From the NCBI GenBank assembly GCA_026391455.1, contig JAPLEH010000017.1:56258-120257 (forward strand): DNA of 64,000 nucleotides, given 5' to 3'. Shown one piece after another: positions 1 through 8,694 of the stretch (positions within the stretch are counted from its first letter, which is position 1; each line of letters starts with the position of its first letter). Below the pieces are notes generated by a model. That model did no database searches and was not told where the DNA came from. It saw only the letters and a list, made by a program, of their open reading frames with translations. Source of the DNA: Bacteroidota bacterium. GTDB lineage: Bacteria > Bacteroidota > Bacteroidia > Chitinophagales > Chitinophagaceae. The position numbers and the translations under genes were made by a program.

Positions 1-280
1 CGTCCACGTCCGGTTCAATCGTAATAATCCCATGCGTGTGATTGGGCATGATCACAAATTCGCCCAACGTAATTTTGTTGAAATGTTCCGGCAATGCTGC
101 CCAGCATTGATCGGCAATCAGGCCTATTGCATTCAAATACATTTCACTATTGTTGATGTCACCGAAAAAATGTTCCCGGTTTTTGGTGCAGATGGTAATA
201 AAATAAGAACCTGGGCAACCATAATCCCAGGTTGCCAAACGGGCAGACGGTATCCGATACCGGTTTTGAAATTTTTGCAT
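1..280 (-). CDS. REP-associated tyrosine transposase (RAYT, Y1_Tnp family), partial
   Basis: The first 93 residues of a transposase-like protein are visible; the gene runs off the left edge, so the C-terminal catalytic tyrosine cannot be seen. The translation contains FITICTKNREHFFG, typical of RAYTs, and MPNHTHGII, which carries the HUH-type metal-binding histidines. RAYTs are single-copy relatives of IS200/IS605 transposases that process REP palindromes as single-stranded DNA. The ATG lies at 278-280 on the minus strand. A near-perfect palindrome lies 58 bases upstream (338-389), which fits a RAYT beside its own target repeat. Family assignment is firm; whether it is active is unknown. Confidence 0.85.
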   Translation of the reverse strand, partial: MQKFQNRYRIPSARLATWDYGCPGSYFITICTKNREHFFGDINNSEMYLNAIGLIADQCWAALPEHFNKITLGEFVIMPNHTHGIITIEPDVD

Positions 281-290
281 AAGGGTACAA

Positions 291-320
291 ATAAAAAATC
301 CCCGCTGGAAGCGGGGATTT
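291..320 (-). terminator. Rho-independent terminator of sucC
   Basis: A perfect 10-bp stem (296-305 with 311-320, five-base loop 306-310) is followed on the minus strand by a run of T. It lies 80 bases beyond the sucC stop, between sucC and the RAYT gene. Confidence 0.8.
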
Positions 321-337
321 GGTTAAAAAATATATTG

Positions 338-389
338 TTGGTTATTATTGTAGAGACAAGGCATGCATTGTCTCTACAATAATAACCAA
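338..389. repeat. Near-perfect 52-bp palindrome (REP-like)
   Basis: Two 22-bp arms (338-359 and 368-389) are exact inverted copies. The 8-base centre contains GCATGC, so only one base pair breaks the symmetry over 52 bp. The core TAGAGACAAG...TTGTCTCTA resembles palindromes dispersed in many Bacteroidota and cyanobacterial genomes (from memory, not searched). It sits between the RAYT start and the sucC stop, and is probably a copy of the RAYT's target repeat. Confidence 0.75.
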
Positions 390-399
390 TACACGAAAA

Positions 400-1611
400 T
401 TACGCAACGGCCTTCTTCACCAGGTCTGCGGCCTCACTGAGGAGGATCGCAGATTGCACCTTCAGGCCGCTCTCATCAATTAATTTTTTGGCCTCTACGG
501 CATTGGTGCCCTGTAAACGCACAATGATAGGGATATTGATATTGCCCAGATTTTTATAAGCATCAATTACACCCTGTGCCACCCGGTCGCAACGAACGAT
601 ACCGCCAAATATGTTGATCAGGATCGCTTTTACGGCTGGATCTTTTAAAATGATCTTAAAGCCAGCTTCTACGGTTTGTGCATTGGCGCTACCACCCACA
701 TCCAGGAAGTTGGCAGGCTCACCACCACTCAATTTGATCATATCCATGGTGGCCATAGCAAGACCGGCACCATTCACCATACAGCCAACGTTACCATCCA
801 ATTTTACAAAGTTGAGGTTGTATTTACCAGCCTCTACTTCGGTGGGGTCTTCTTCGGTTGCATCGCGGAGAGAAGCCAGGTCAGCGTGGCGCATCAGCGA
901 ATTTTCATCGAGTCCCATTTTACAATCCACCGCTATGATCTTGTCATCGGATGCCTTGAATAGCGGGTTGATTTCGAGCATGGAGCAGTCCAGCCCTACA
1001 TACGCGTTATACAGGTTGGTCACGAATTTGGTACAGTTCTTAAAGGCTTCACCGCTCAGTCCGAGATTGAATGCGATCTTACGCGCCTGGAACCCCTGCA
1101 GTCCACCGGAAGGGTGTACCCATTCTTTAAATATTTTTTCAGGGGTATCATGGGCCACATCTTCAATGTTCATACCGCCTTCGGTACTGTACATGATCAC
1201 ATTCTGGCCCTTGGTGCGGTCAAGTAATATGGAGAGATAAAATTCTTTGCGTTCAGACGGACCATCGTAGTACATGTCTGCTGCTACGAAGATCTTATTG
1301 ACAACTTTACCGGCAGGTCCGGTTTGCACAGTAACCAGTGTGCCACCGAGAATTTTGGTTGCAAACTCCTGGATGTCTTCCAGTGATTTGGCCACTTTTA
1401 CACCATTGATCCCGGTTTCTTTTATGGTACCCTTACCGCGTCCACCCGCGTGGATCTGTGCTTTTACGATGGCAAACTTACTTCCGGTCTGGGTCTTGAT
1501 CTGCCGGTAAGCTTCTTCAGCTTCCTGCACGGTAGTACAGGCAAAACCTTCCTGTACGGGGACATTATATTTTTTTAATAATTCCTTGGCCTGGTATTCA
1601 TGAAGATTCAT
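400..1611 (-). CDS. sucC: Succinate-CoA ligase [ADP-forming] subunit beta
   Basis: This 403-residue protein has the family's usual length and start (MNLHEYQAKELLKKYNVPV). It is the ATP-grasp beta subunit of succinyl-CoA synthetase, which couples succinyl-CoA cleavage to ATP synthesis in the TCA cycle. Visible landmarks are the glycine-rich HAGGRGKG near residue 54, the metal-binding LEINPLF near 213, and the C-terminal phosphate-binding stretch NIFGGIVRCDRVA near 334. The sucD partner is not in this window, so the two subunits are encoded apart here. The gene ends in a strong terminator at 291-320. Confidence 0.97.
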   Translation of the reverse strand: MNLHEYQAKELLKKYNVPVQEGFACTTVQEAEEAYRQIKTQTGSKFAIVKAQIHAGGRGKGTIKETGINGVKVAKSLEDIQEFATKILGGTLVTVQTGPAGKVVNKIFVAADMYYDGPSERKEFYLSILLDRTKGQNVIMYSTEGGMNIEDVAHDTPEKIFKEWVHPSGGLQGFQARKIAFNLGLSGEAFKNCTKFVTNLYNAYVGLDCSMLEINPLFKASDDKIIAVDCKMGLDENSLMRHADLASLRDATEEDPTEVEAGKYNLNFVKLDGNVGCMVNGAGLAMATMDMIKLSGGEPANFLDVGGSANAQTVEAGFKIILKDPAVKAILINIFGGIVRCDRVAQGVIDAYKNLGNINIPIIVRLQGTNAVEAKKLIDESGLKVQSAILLSEAADLVKKAVA

Positions 1612-1744
1612 TCGTAAAAAATTTCCGCGAAGATAAGGAAAGACTAAATAGCAGGGCAGGGGGGCGGGTGGGAAACATACTGCTTTGAGGTATGATTTTT
1701 CGTCCTAATCCCTGTAATACCCCCGCACTTCTTTACCTTGCCGT

Positions 1745-2566
1745 ATGCCCCGGATCATTCACCTGCTAATATGTGTATGTTTTGCCGCATGTACAACTGT
1801 ACCAAAGCTCCCGGCAATACACCCCTCAGAGAAACGAATGGGTGGAAGCGAATTGTATGCAAAGGCAGCATCCATGAACTGGAAAAGCAGAGATTCAGTA
1901 GTGGTAAAGGAGATACTGGCGGGTAATTGGCCGTCCTTTCTTGGGCGGCTCCAGCCGGTATCGGTCACCATACGTGACTCGATCACAGGCAGGGAATTGA
2001 AGGCCACTTTTTATGTAATGCCTGATTACCTGTCCGTCGGTTTTGATAGGTCCGGATCCGATTGGGCCAGGGTATGCATTACACCAATGGCTGCGCAACG
2101 AATCGCTGATAGCCTGCACTGTTTTTTACCCACCCGAAAAATGGTGGATGATATTTACAAAGCAGCCACTCTGAAACTGGAACCCATGCCCCTTTTTGCA
2201 AACCGCGACAGCACGCCCGTAATGTGGCAGCACCACCTGATCATTGAAGGCCAGCGAAAACTACGTGGAGGGCTTATTGCCGGAATCAAAAAAGATGTGG
2301 TGATCAGTTTCAGGATAATTACTGATAAACGACCCAATCGCGTGGCCATTTATGGATGGCATAAACCCGATGGCACACCCATACAGCCACTCTATACCGG
2401 CCATGTGAACTGGTATGTGGATTACAGTCATGGTATCCGGCTGGTGTATCGCAAAATCAGGATCGGGCGAAAATGGGTAGATTATACCGATGTATTGCAG
2501 CACCCGGTATGGCGCCATTTCCTCTGTGATGAACCAGTATGTAATTTCTTCCGTTACCCGTATTGA
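1745..2566 (+). CDS. Conserved lipoprotein of unknown function
   Basis: A 273-residue protein starts with a short hydrophobic signal ending in a lipobox (CFAAC, cysteine at residue 16), so it is probably anchored in the envelope. The body has no enzyme motif I can name. The most distinctive stretch is near the C-terminus, where a GHVNWYVDYSHGIRLVYRK segment resembles a conserved motif in uncharacterised bacterial proteins. A second ORF overlaps its start in another frame but lacks a signal peptide and looks like a shadow. The gene is followed by a porin on the same strand but with its own gap. Confidence 0.75.
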   Translation: MPRIIHLLICVCFAACTTVPKLPAIHPSEKRMGGSELYAKAASMNWKSRDSVVVKEILAGNWPSFLGRLQPVSVTIRDSITGRELKATFYVMPDYLSVGFDRSGSDWARVCITPMAAQRIADSLHCFLPTRKMVDDIYKAATLKLEPMPLFANRDSTPVMWQHHLIIEGQRKLRGGLIAGIKKDVVISFRIITDKRPNRVAIYGWHKPDGTPIQPLYTGHVNWYVDYSHGIRLVYRKIRIGRKWVDYTDVLQHPVWRHFLCDEPVCNFFRYPY

Positions 2567-2644
2567 GCAACCGGACATACCCTGAATTATATTAACAGTT
2601 TTGATGCCCCGTCTTTACCTTTGCCACCTTATTTTGCAGGATAA

Positions 2645-4705
2645 TTGGTTACTAAAAAGACGAGTCTGAAAAAAAAACGTACATACCTCCTTTTATCGTT
2701 CATTGTTTTGCTTTCGCTGCAGGTACAGGCACAGCAGGAAGTGATCCGTCAACTGGATCAGCGATCCCGGCAGTTTAAAACGAATATGCAAGGTGGTACA
2801 GGTGGGGCGGATAGTCTCCGCCGCCGGGATAAGAATGATGATTCCATTACCATCACTTTCCGTTACCTCGACAGTTCCAGGGTCTATCGGCTCGATTCTG
2901 TCATCAATGATTTCACGCGTCGATTTCCTATTCCAGCGACGCACGTATTTCTGGGCAATAATGGAAATGCCACCCGCTCGGTTCTTTTTTCTCCTGAACT
3001 GAATGCGGGCTTCGACCCGGGTTTTCATGCTTTTGATGTGTATAAATGGAAAATAGAGAAATTGCGTTTTTTCAATACTACACGTCCCTATTCAGAGATC
3101 AATTATCTATTGGGGTCGCGGGTGGAGCAGATGATCGAGTTGCTGCATACTCAAAACATCAAACCTAACTGGAATTTTGCTTTTAACTATCGTCTGATCA
3201 ATGGCCCTGGTTTTTTTAAAAGCCAAAAAACCAATCACAACAATTATATATTCAATACGCGTTACCAATCCAATAATCTCCGCTACACCCTTTATGCAGG
3301 CCTGGTGGCCAATAAACTGCAGTCATCCGAAAATGGTGGATTGCTGGATACCGGTAGCGTAAAAGTGATAGATAACCCCGTATATAAAGACCGCTTCAAC
3401 ATACCCACCTATATCGGCGGCGATGAAGCCTTCTCCTCCAATTTTTTCAGCACCAACATAACTACAGGAAATAAATACAGTGAGTTCAAAGCCCTGTTGC
3501 GCCAGCAATATGATTTAGGTAAAAAAGATTCGGTAGTTACCGACTCTACGGTTATTCCGCTTTTTTATCCGCGATTGCGCTTTGAGCACACCCTTCAGTT
3601 CGATAACAATACCTATGTTTTTCAGGATAATGTGGGGGATTCGTTGTACTATAGAAAGTTTTATGATACAGCTTTGCGTAAGCCTGTTGATACATTTATC
3701 GTAAGGGAAAGCTGGAAAATACTGACCAATGATTTTTCCATCTACCAGTTCCCTGATTCAAAAAACCTGCAGCAATTCATCCGGCTGGGCCTGATGGTGC
3801 AGCAGATCAACGGAACGCTTTCATCGGGTAAGGTTAATTTTTTCAATACGGCTGGTCATGCAGAATACCGCAATAAAACCCGTAATCAGCAATGGGATAT
3901 AGAAGCCAATGGTAAATTCTTTTTCACGGGATTCAATTCCGGAGATTATGATGCGCATATCAGTCTTCAGCGATCGTTGGGAAAAAAAATTGGTTCATTG
4001 CGGCTTGCATTTGAAAATACCAGCCGAACGCCTTCCTTTATTTTCGACAACCGAAGCAGTTTTTACCTGATGAAAACCGCACAGAATTTTAAGAAAGAAA
4101 ATAATACGCATTTGCTGGCAGCCTATATGTTGCCATCATTTCGGTTTAGCATCACCGGGCATTATTACCTGATCACCAATTACACCTATCTTACCCGATA
4201 TTATCAATTGAAGCAGGAAACCACGTTGTTCAATGTATTGCAGGTAGACCTGAAGAAAACGGTAAAGATCAGCAAGCGCTGGAACTGGCATGCCGAAGTA
4301 TATTTTCAGCAACGCATAGGCGATGCTGAAGTGAACCTGCCCGCCATCTTTACCCGCAACCGCATCGGGTATGAGGGTAACCTGGGATTCAAAAATCTGG
4401 ACATTGCCTTTGGCACAGAAATAAAATACCGCTCCAACTATAAGGCAGACGGTTATTCCCCGGTACTCGGTCGTTTTTCTTACCAGGACACCACCACCAT
4501 TAAAAATGCGTTGCCCGACATCGCCGGTTATCTCTATTTCCGTATCCGTTCCTTCAAGGCATTTGTTCGGGCAGAGAACCTGAATACCGCCAGAGTGTTG
4601 AGTAACAGTGGATTCGGCTTTACCAACAATAATTTCATCGCTCCCGGCTATGCCCTTCCCGGGCTGCAAATACGGATCGGTATTTATTGGGGCTTTGTTA
4701 ATTAA
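2645..4705 (+). CDS. Putative outer-membrane porin (Porin_10-like)
   Basis: A 686-residue protein with a lysine-rich n-region, hydrophobic core and cleavage near VQA-QQ is exported to the periplasm. The rest is rich in alternating aromatic/polar strands and ends in aromatic residues (IRIGIYWGFVN), typical of an outer-membrane beta-barrel. Length, the RRFPIPATHVFLGNNGNATRS-like region (residues about 90-115) and overall pattern match the 'putative porin' family common in Bacteroidota. The start is a TTG at 2645; the next ATG would remove the signal peptide. A TACCTTTG box at 2616-2623 may be its promoter -7 element. Substrate unknown. Confidence 0.8.
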   Translation: MVTKKTSLKKKRTYLLLSFIVLLSLQVQAQQEVIRQLDQRSRQFKTNMQGGTGGADSLRRRDKNDDSITITFRYLDSSRVYRLDSVINDFTRRFPIPATHVFLGNNGNATRSVLFSPELNAGFDPGFHAFDVYKWKIEKLRFFNTTRPYSEINYLLGSRVEQMIELLHTQNIKPNWNFAFNYRLINGPGFFKSQKTNHNNYIFNTRYQSNNLRYTLYAGLVANKLQSSENGGLLDTGSVKVIDNPVYKDRFNIPTYIGGDEAFSSNFFSTNITTGNKYSEFKALLRQQYDLGKKDSVVTDSTVIPLFYPRLRFEHTLQFDNNTYVFQDNVGDSLYYRKFYDTALRKPVDTFIVRESWKILTNDFSIYQFPDSKNLQQFIRLGLMVQQINGTLSSGKVNFFNTAGHAEYRNKTRNQQWDIEANGKFFFTGFNSGDYDAHISLQRSLGKKIGSLRLAFENTSRTPSFIFDNRSSFYLMKTAQNFKKENNTHLLAAYMLPSFRFSITGHYYLITNYTYLTRYYQLKQETTLFNVLQVDLKKTVKISKRWNWHAEVYFQQRIGDAEVNLPAIFTRNRIGYEGNLGFKNLDIAFGTEIKYRSNYKADGYSPVLGRFSYQDTTTIKNALPDIAGYLYFRIRSFKAFVRAENLNTARVLSNSGFGFTNNNFIAPGYALPGLQIRIGIYWGFVN

Positions 4706-4773
4706 AAGTCAATACGCCCCCCTGACAAAAAACAGTACCTATTCTTCGCTATTTAGATTAATTTTGTATGGCA

Positions 4774-5166
4774 ATGCGTAAGTTCATCGCAGCTATATCA
4801 TTCATTTGCTATTTCGTGGTTACCTCAGGGTTCACGGTCAATATGCATTATTGTATGGACCGATTGGCTTCCGTACACCTTTTCGAAACGGCTGCAAAAA
4901 CATGTGGTATTTGTGGCATGGAAACACACGAATCTGACGGGTGTTGCCGCGATGAAGTAATCGTAGTGAAGCTGGTGCAGGATCAGAAGAATACCCCGGT
5001 CACTGATTTCCATTTTTCCGCACCCGTATCATCCCCTGCAATCGTATCATATTTTCTTTTTACCTCCTTGGTCAATGAAAAGCCACAACGGCATTTTCAA
5101 AATCATTCCCCCCCCTTATTATCTGCTCAGGATACCTACCTGCAGAATAATGTATTCCGGATCTGA
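4774..5166 (+). CDS. HYC_CC_PP family protein (putative metal-linked envelope protein)
   Basis: About 130 residues with an N-terminal signal/transmembrane segment. It shows the three signatures that name this Bacteroidota family: HYC (NMHYCMD, near residue 25), CC (DGCCRD, near 57) and a C-terminal SPP. An extra CGICGM pair adds to the thiol content. Family members are usually found beside heavy-metal-associated proteins, as here. Function is not established; binding of copper or another soft metal is an inference from the cysteines and neighbours. An ATG at 4768 would add two residues, but a TAATTTTG box at 4759-4766 suggests that transcription starts at or after 4770, so the ATG at 4774 is preferred. 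Confidence 0.8.
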   Translation: MRKFIAAISFICYFVVTSGFTVNMHYCMDRLASVHLFETAAKTCGICGMETHESDGCCRDEVIVVKLVQDQKNTPVTDFHFSAPVSSPAIVSYFLFTSLVNEKPQRHFQNHSPPLLSAQDTYLQNNVFRI

Positions 5167-5265
5167 GAAAAAGCATGGTTTGCGTAACTGCTGTCGACTC
5201 CGTTGACAGGAGCTATTTTTCTATTGACAGTCCCCGATACATTTATTAATTTTAAAAGATCAATC

Positions 5266-5835
5266 ATGAAAGCATTTAAATTATATATGCTGGCTGCTGC
5301 CAGTACATTCGTTGTTATGGGTGCATCCGCACAAACCAAATCTGAAACATTCAAGGTGAACGGTAATTGCGGTATGTGCAAATCCAATATTGAAAAGGCC
5401 GCCAAACAGGCCGGAGCCAGTGATGCGAAATGGGATAAAGAAACCCATATGCTCACTGTAAAATTCAACTCCGGAAGCAGCGATATGGCCAAAATACAGC
5501 ACCAGATAGCCGCCGCCGGATACGACAATGCCGGTGCAAAAGCTACTAATGAAGCCTACAATAAACTCCCTGCCTGCTGCCAGTACGATAGGGAAGCATC
5601 CCCTAACGCATCTAAAGCGTCTTGCTGTACAGATAAATGTGAAATGAAGGACGGTAAATGTGCTGATATGACCGCCTGTAAAGAAAAGGGCTGTTGCAAA
5701 GATGAAGCAGCCTGCAAGGCCAATGGATGCTGCAGTGAAAAAGGTATGGCCCACGAAAAAATGGATTGCTGCAAAAATGGCAAATGTTCCAAGGAAGGCC
5801 ACACAGGTGGAGATTGCTGCAAAAAAGAGCATTAA
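5266..5835 (+). CDS. Secreted heavy-metal-associated domain protein with metallothionein-like cysteine tail
   Basis: A 189-residue exported protein (signal cleaved near ASA-QT). Residues 25-90 form a heavy-metal-associated (HMA) ferredoxin-like domain with the metal ligands in NCGMC (Cys35, Cys38). Residues 104-185 form a lysine-rich tail with 17 cysteines, including six CC pairs, reminiscent of metallothioneins. It probably binds copper or another thiophilic metal in the periplasm or at the cell surface. The ATG at 5266 is chosen because an upstream in-frame ATG at 5203 would bury the signal peptide. Next to other HMA, HYC_CC_PP and TlpA genes, it looks like the high-capacity metal sink of the cluster. 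Confidence 0.85.
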   Translation: MKAFKLYMLAAASTFVVMGASAQTKSETFKVNGNCGMCKSNIEKAAKQAGASDAKWDKETHMLTVKFNSGSSDMAKIQHQIAAAGYDNAGAKATNEAYNKLPACCQYDREASPNASKASCCTDKCEMKDGKCADMTACKEKGCCKDEAACKANGCCSEKGMAHEKMDCCKNGKCSKEGHTGGDCCKKEH

Positions 5836-5854
5836 TTTAATTAAACCAGTGGAA

Positions 5855-6400
5855 ATGAAAAAATTGGGTATCGCCCTGTTTGCAATCTTGATAGTGGTAA
5901 CGGCCCCGGCCCAGATCACGAAGGCAAACCTGCAGGCCACAGGTCTTACTTGTGCCATGTGCAGCAATGCCATCAATAAAGCATTACAAAAACTGAATTT
6001 TATAGAGACGGTTAAATCCGATATCAAAAACTCTTCCTTTGCGATCAGTTTTAAACCGGGTGTGGCTGTCAATATCGATGCAATCAAAGATGCTGTGGAA
6101 GGAGCGGGGTTTTCTGTAGGAAGCCTGAGCGTGTCCGCAAATTTTGATCACCTGAAAGTTGAAGCTGATAAACATATCCGCTTCGATGGTATGATATTTC
6201 ATTTTCTGAATACACAGACACAGGAACTGAATGGAGAACATGCCATACAGATCGTGGATAAGGATTTTGTATCCGCCAAACAATTCAAGAAAGTACAGGC
6301 CTATACAAAAATGAAATGCATACAAACAGGTAAAGCATCCGATTGCTGTGAAACAGATGGAATACAGCCTGATGCACGTATCTATCATGTTACAATTTAA
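5855..6400 (+). CDS. Exported heavy-metal-associated (HMA) domain protein
   Basis: A 181-residue protein with a signal peptide (cleavage near APA-QI), then an HMA-type domain with GLTCAMC (Cys33, Cys36), and a C-terminal extension of about 80 residues holding a CCE pair near residue 165. The CxxC loop is the usual Cu(I) site in such domains. It follows the preceding HMA gene by only 19 bases and is very likely cotranscribed. The ATG at 5855 is chosen: the longer reading frame back to 5702 lies inside the previous gene and would hide the signal peptide. The C-terminal part matches no domain I recognise. Confidence 0.8.
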   Translation: MKKLGIALFAILIVVTAPAQITKANLQATGLTCAMCSNAINKALQKLNFIETVKSDIKNSSFAISFKPGVAVNIDAIKDAVEGAGFSVGSLSVSANFDHLKVEADKHIRFDGMIFHFLNTQTQELNGEHAIQIVDKDFVSAKQFKKVQAYTKMKCIQTGKASDCCETDGIQPDARIYHVTI

Positions 6401-6404
6401 ATAA

Positions 6405-6442
6405 AAGTGGTTCCTGCCTTAGCAATAGGGCAGGAACCACTT
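6405..6442. terminator. Strong hairpin, possible terminator or processing site
   Basis: A perfect 14-bp stem (6405-6418 with 6429-6442) around a 10-base loop sits directly after the second HMA gene. No T run follows on the plus strand, so it may be an attenuator or stability element between the HMA genes and the TlpA gene rather than a full terminator. Confidence 0.5.
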
Positions 6443-6455
6443 AAATATGCCGACG

Positions 6456-6950
6456 ATGAAAAAACAAAAACCCGTATTATTCTTCTTATTACTCATTCTT
6501 TCCGCACTCGGTATGCAGGCTCAACCCAAACAGGGGCAATATGCTGATGAAGTGGCCCTTCCTTCGGTAAATGGAGATACGCTGCGTTTGTCATCCCTCA
6601 AAGGGAAAGTGGTATTACTCGATTTTTGGGCATCCTGGTGTGGTCCCTGCCGGGAATCGAATAAGACATTAGTAAAACTCTATTCCAAGTACAAAAGCAA
6701 AGGATTCGAAATCTTCGGTGTATCGATCGATGATAATACCAGTAAATGGGAGAGCGCTATTAAAAAGGATAAGATCACCTGGTTGCAGGTAAACGACAGT
6801 GGTGGATGGGATGCAAAGATCATAGAAAGCTGGAGGATCAATGCCATACCCACTTCCTTTCTCATTGATAAGGAAGGTAAACTGCTCGCCATGGACCTCG
6901 AAGGCAAGGAACTGGAAAAAGCCCTGAAATACCTGCTGGAAGAAAAATAA
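6456..6950 (+). CDS. TlpA-family periplasmic thioredoxin-like disulfide reductase
   Basis: About 164 residues: signal peptide (MKKQKPVLFFLLL..., cleavage near MQA-QP), then an AhpC/TSA-Redoxin fold with the active-site motif FWASWCGPCRES near residue 53 and the cis-proline loop INAIPTSFLID near residue 131. Such proteins keep periplasmic thiols reduced. Beside cysteine-rich metal-binding proteins it may reduce their CxxC and CC sites so that they can take up Cu(I); this is inference from context. A second possible ATG at 6447 would add three residues. It is nine bases from the next gene and likely cotranscribed with it. Confidence 0.88.
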   Translation: MKKQKPVLFFLLLILSALGMQAQPKQGQYADEVALPSVNGDTLRLSSLKGKVVLLDFWASWCGPCRESNKTLVKLYSKYKSKGFEIFGVSIDDNTSKWESAIKKDKITWLQVNDSGGWDAKIIESWRINAIPTSFLIDKEGKLLAMDLEGKELEKALKYLLEEK

Positions 6951-6958
6951 ATTATATC

Positions 6959-7792
6959 ATGCGAAAGCAAATTTTATTGTTGCTCCTTTTAACAGCAACG
7001 CTGCATCTTTCTGCACAGGAATTATATGTCTTCAGTGAACCCGCCTCCAATGTACCATCTAAATCCATCAGCATAAAGCTGAAAGAGCATTTTGTGACCA
7101 GCGATAATATTTATTCCCGTTTTTCCCAACGATTTATGCCACAGGTAATGGCAGGGCTCAGCAAAAAACTGATGGTAAGGGCTGGAGTTTCTATATCAAA
7201 TATGCATACACCCAATGTGCGCTATGAATCCTTTAATCTTTATGCCAAATACCGGTTTTGGTCGAAGGATGAACTGCATAAACATTTTCGTATGGCAGTA
7301 TTTGCAGATGTATCCAAAACGAAAGCCCCCTTTCATTACGACGAGATCACATTGATGGGAGATAAAAGCGGTATTGAAGCAGGTATCATCGCCACTCAAC
7401 TATCACATAAATTGGCAGTATCTGGCACACTCAGTCATATACAGGTACTCGACCCATCCAGAACAAATAAAGCGATTTATATTCCGGAACGGTATTACCA
7501 GTCCATGAATTATTCCTTCTCAGCCGGATACCTGTTACTTCCCCGGGAATATTCCGACTACCGGCAAACAAATCTGAATCTTTACCTGGAAATACTGGGA
7601 CAGCAAATACTGGATGGTAAAAAAAGTTATGTGGATATAGCACCTGCGTTGCAACTGATCTTCAACAGTAACCTGAAGGTCAATGTAGGTTATCGGTTTC
7701 AGGCAGCAGGCAATATGCAACGGATGGCCAACAGCAGCATTCAGATCAGCCTAGAACGAACTTTCCTGAATGTACTCAGGAAAAAATCTTAG
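6959..7792 (+). CDS. Outer-membrane beta-barrel-like protein of unknown function
   Basis: A 277-residue protein with a clear signal peptide (MRKQILLLLLLTATLHLSAQ). The mature part has alternating amphipathic strands (for example FNLYAKYRFW, LNLYLEILGQQ, LKVNVGYRFQA) and ends in strand-like sequence, consistent with a small outer-membrane barrel. I do not recognise a named family with certainty; similar proteins accompany HMA/TlpA genes in Bacteroidota. It ends the plus-strand metal cluster, and its stop overlaps by four bases the stop of the convergent barrel gene. Confidence 0.65.
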   Translation: MRKQILLLLLLTATLHLSAQELYVFSEPASNVPSKSISIKLKEHFVTSDNIYSRFSQRFMPQVMAGLSKKLMVRAGVSISNMHTPNVRYESFNLYAKYRFWSKDELHKHFRMAVFADVSKTKAPFHYDEITLMGDKSGIEAGIIATQLSHKLAVSGTLSHIQVLDPSRTNKAIYIPERYYQSMNYSFSAGYLLLPREYSDYRQTNLNLYLEILGQQILDGKKSYVDIAPALQLIFNSNLKVNVGYRFQAAGNMQRMANSSIQISLERTFLNVLRKKS

Positions 7793-8577
7793 CGTTTTTT
7801 ATAAAGTGGTAAACGAAACGAATAGCCAATGGCCACATACCAGTCATTGGCCACTTCGGTGATGCCATAAGAGCCGGAGAAATCCAGTTTTGAATTGTCT
7901 GAAAAATAACAGGCTAATCCACCGGCAACATGATGGGCTGGCGCTTCATTTTTTCTGACCGAACCGTACAATTCAGCATAACCATACCATTTTTTCCCAA
8001 GGTTGAAACCCGGTGCAAACGTATAGATCCAGTCAGGCGAAGTATCTTCACCATCCCACTCAGCACCCAGGTTGTACCCCAATGCAATATTTTCGGTGAT
8101 ACTGTTTTGAAATGTAAACCGGAACGATGGGAACCAACGGGTGGTATGAAATTTTTTAGAGCCCGCTTTGGGAATGCCCAGATGTGCGATCAGTGATGTT
8201 TTGGGTAATAAGCCTTTTTCTTCCCACAAAGCCACTTTGCCTCCCAATTGCAGTGGCAATAAACCACTCTGTACATCATTTCCCGAAGGGATCAGCAAAG
8301 GTGTTTCTGCGGAAATGAATTCGGTGATGAGCCGTAGTTCAAATTTTTTGGTCAATCCGTATTTCCACAAGGCAGTAGGATGTACGAGCGTAAACTGACC
8401 CTGGTCACTTTCGAAGTTAAAACCCAGTTCTGCCTGCAGGTAATTTTTCTTGGTAATGTATACCGCTTCGGTCTGGTCAGGCCGATCGGTTTCCATGCGA
8501 CCAGTTTCCTGGGCAGAAAGGACCGCCGGGGAAAGGAGCAAGGGGAAAAGTAGTTTAACCGATATTTTTTTAGACAT
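7789..8577 (-). CDS. Outer-membrane transporter-like protein (Phenol_MetA_deg-type)
   Basis: About 262 residues with a signal peptide (MSKKISVKLLFPLLLSPAVLSAQ) followed by the hallmark METDRPDQTEAVY and then beta-barrel strands, ending YVAIGYSFRLPLYKK. This matches the widespread 'transporter' family first linked to aromatic degradation, in reality a general outer-membrane barrel group. The MSKK start at 8577 gives a standard signal peptide; an in-frame ATG at 8595 is also possible. It converges on, and overlaps by four bases, the end of the metal cluster, so its product may serve the same process, but that is only proximity. Confidence 0.75.
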   Translation of the reverse strand: MSKKISVKLLFPLLLSPAVLSAQETGRMETDRPDQTEAVYITKKNYLQAELGFNFESDQGQFTLVHPTALWKYGLTKKFELRLITEFISAETPLLIPSGNDVQSGLLPLQLGGKVALWEEKGLLPKTSLIAHLGIPKAGSKKFHTTRWFPSFRFTFQNSITENIALGYNLGAEWDGEDTSPDWIYTFAPGFNLGKKWYGYAELYGSVRKNEAPAHHVAGGLACYFSDNSKLDFSGSYGITEVANDWYVAIGYSFRLPLYKKR

Positions 8578-8694
8578 GTCTAAAAATTTTATCAAAAATA
8601 GTGTATTTCATCACAGGTAAGGCAACAATGTTTATAAAACAAATTTTTTTCTTTTTGGCAGCACGTTACATTTGCTCCCCCAACAAAATAACCT

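Noticed and set aside
611-1240. 209-codon frame opposite sucC
   Set aside because: Antisense shadow of a highly conserved enzyme gene; no independent protein features.
1738-1926. 62-codon frame at the start of the lipoprotein gene
   Set aside because: It overlaps in another frame and lacks the lipobox seen in the 1745 frame.
5702-5854. N-terminal extension of the second HMA gene
   Set aside because: It lies within the preceding gene in another frame and would hide a normal signal peptide that starts at 5855.
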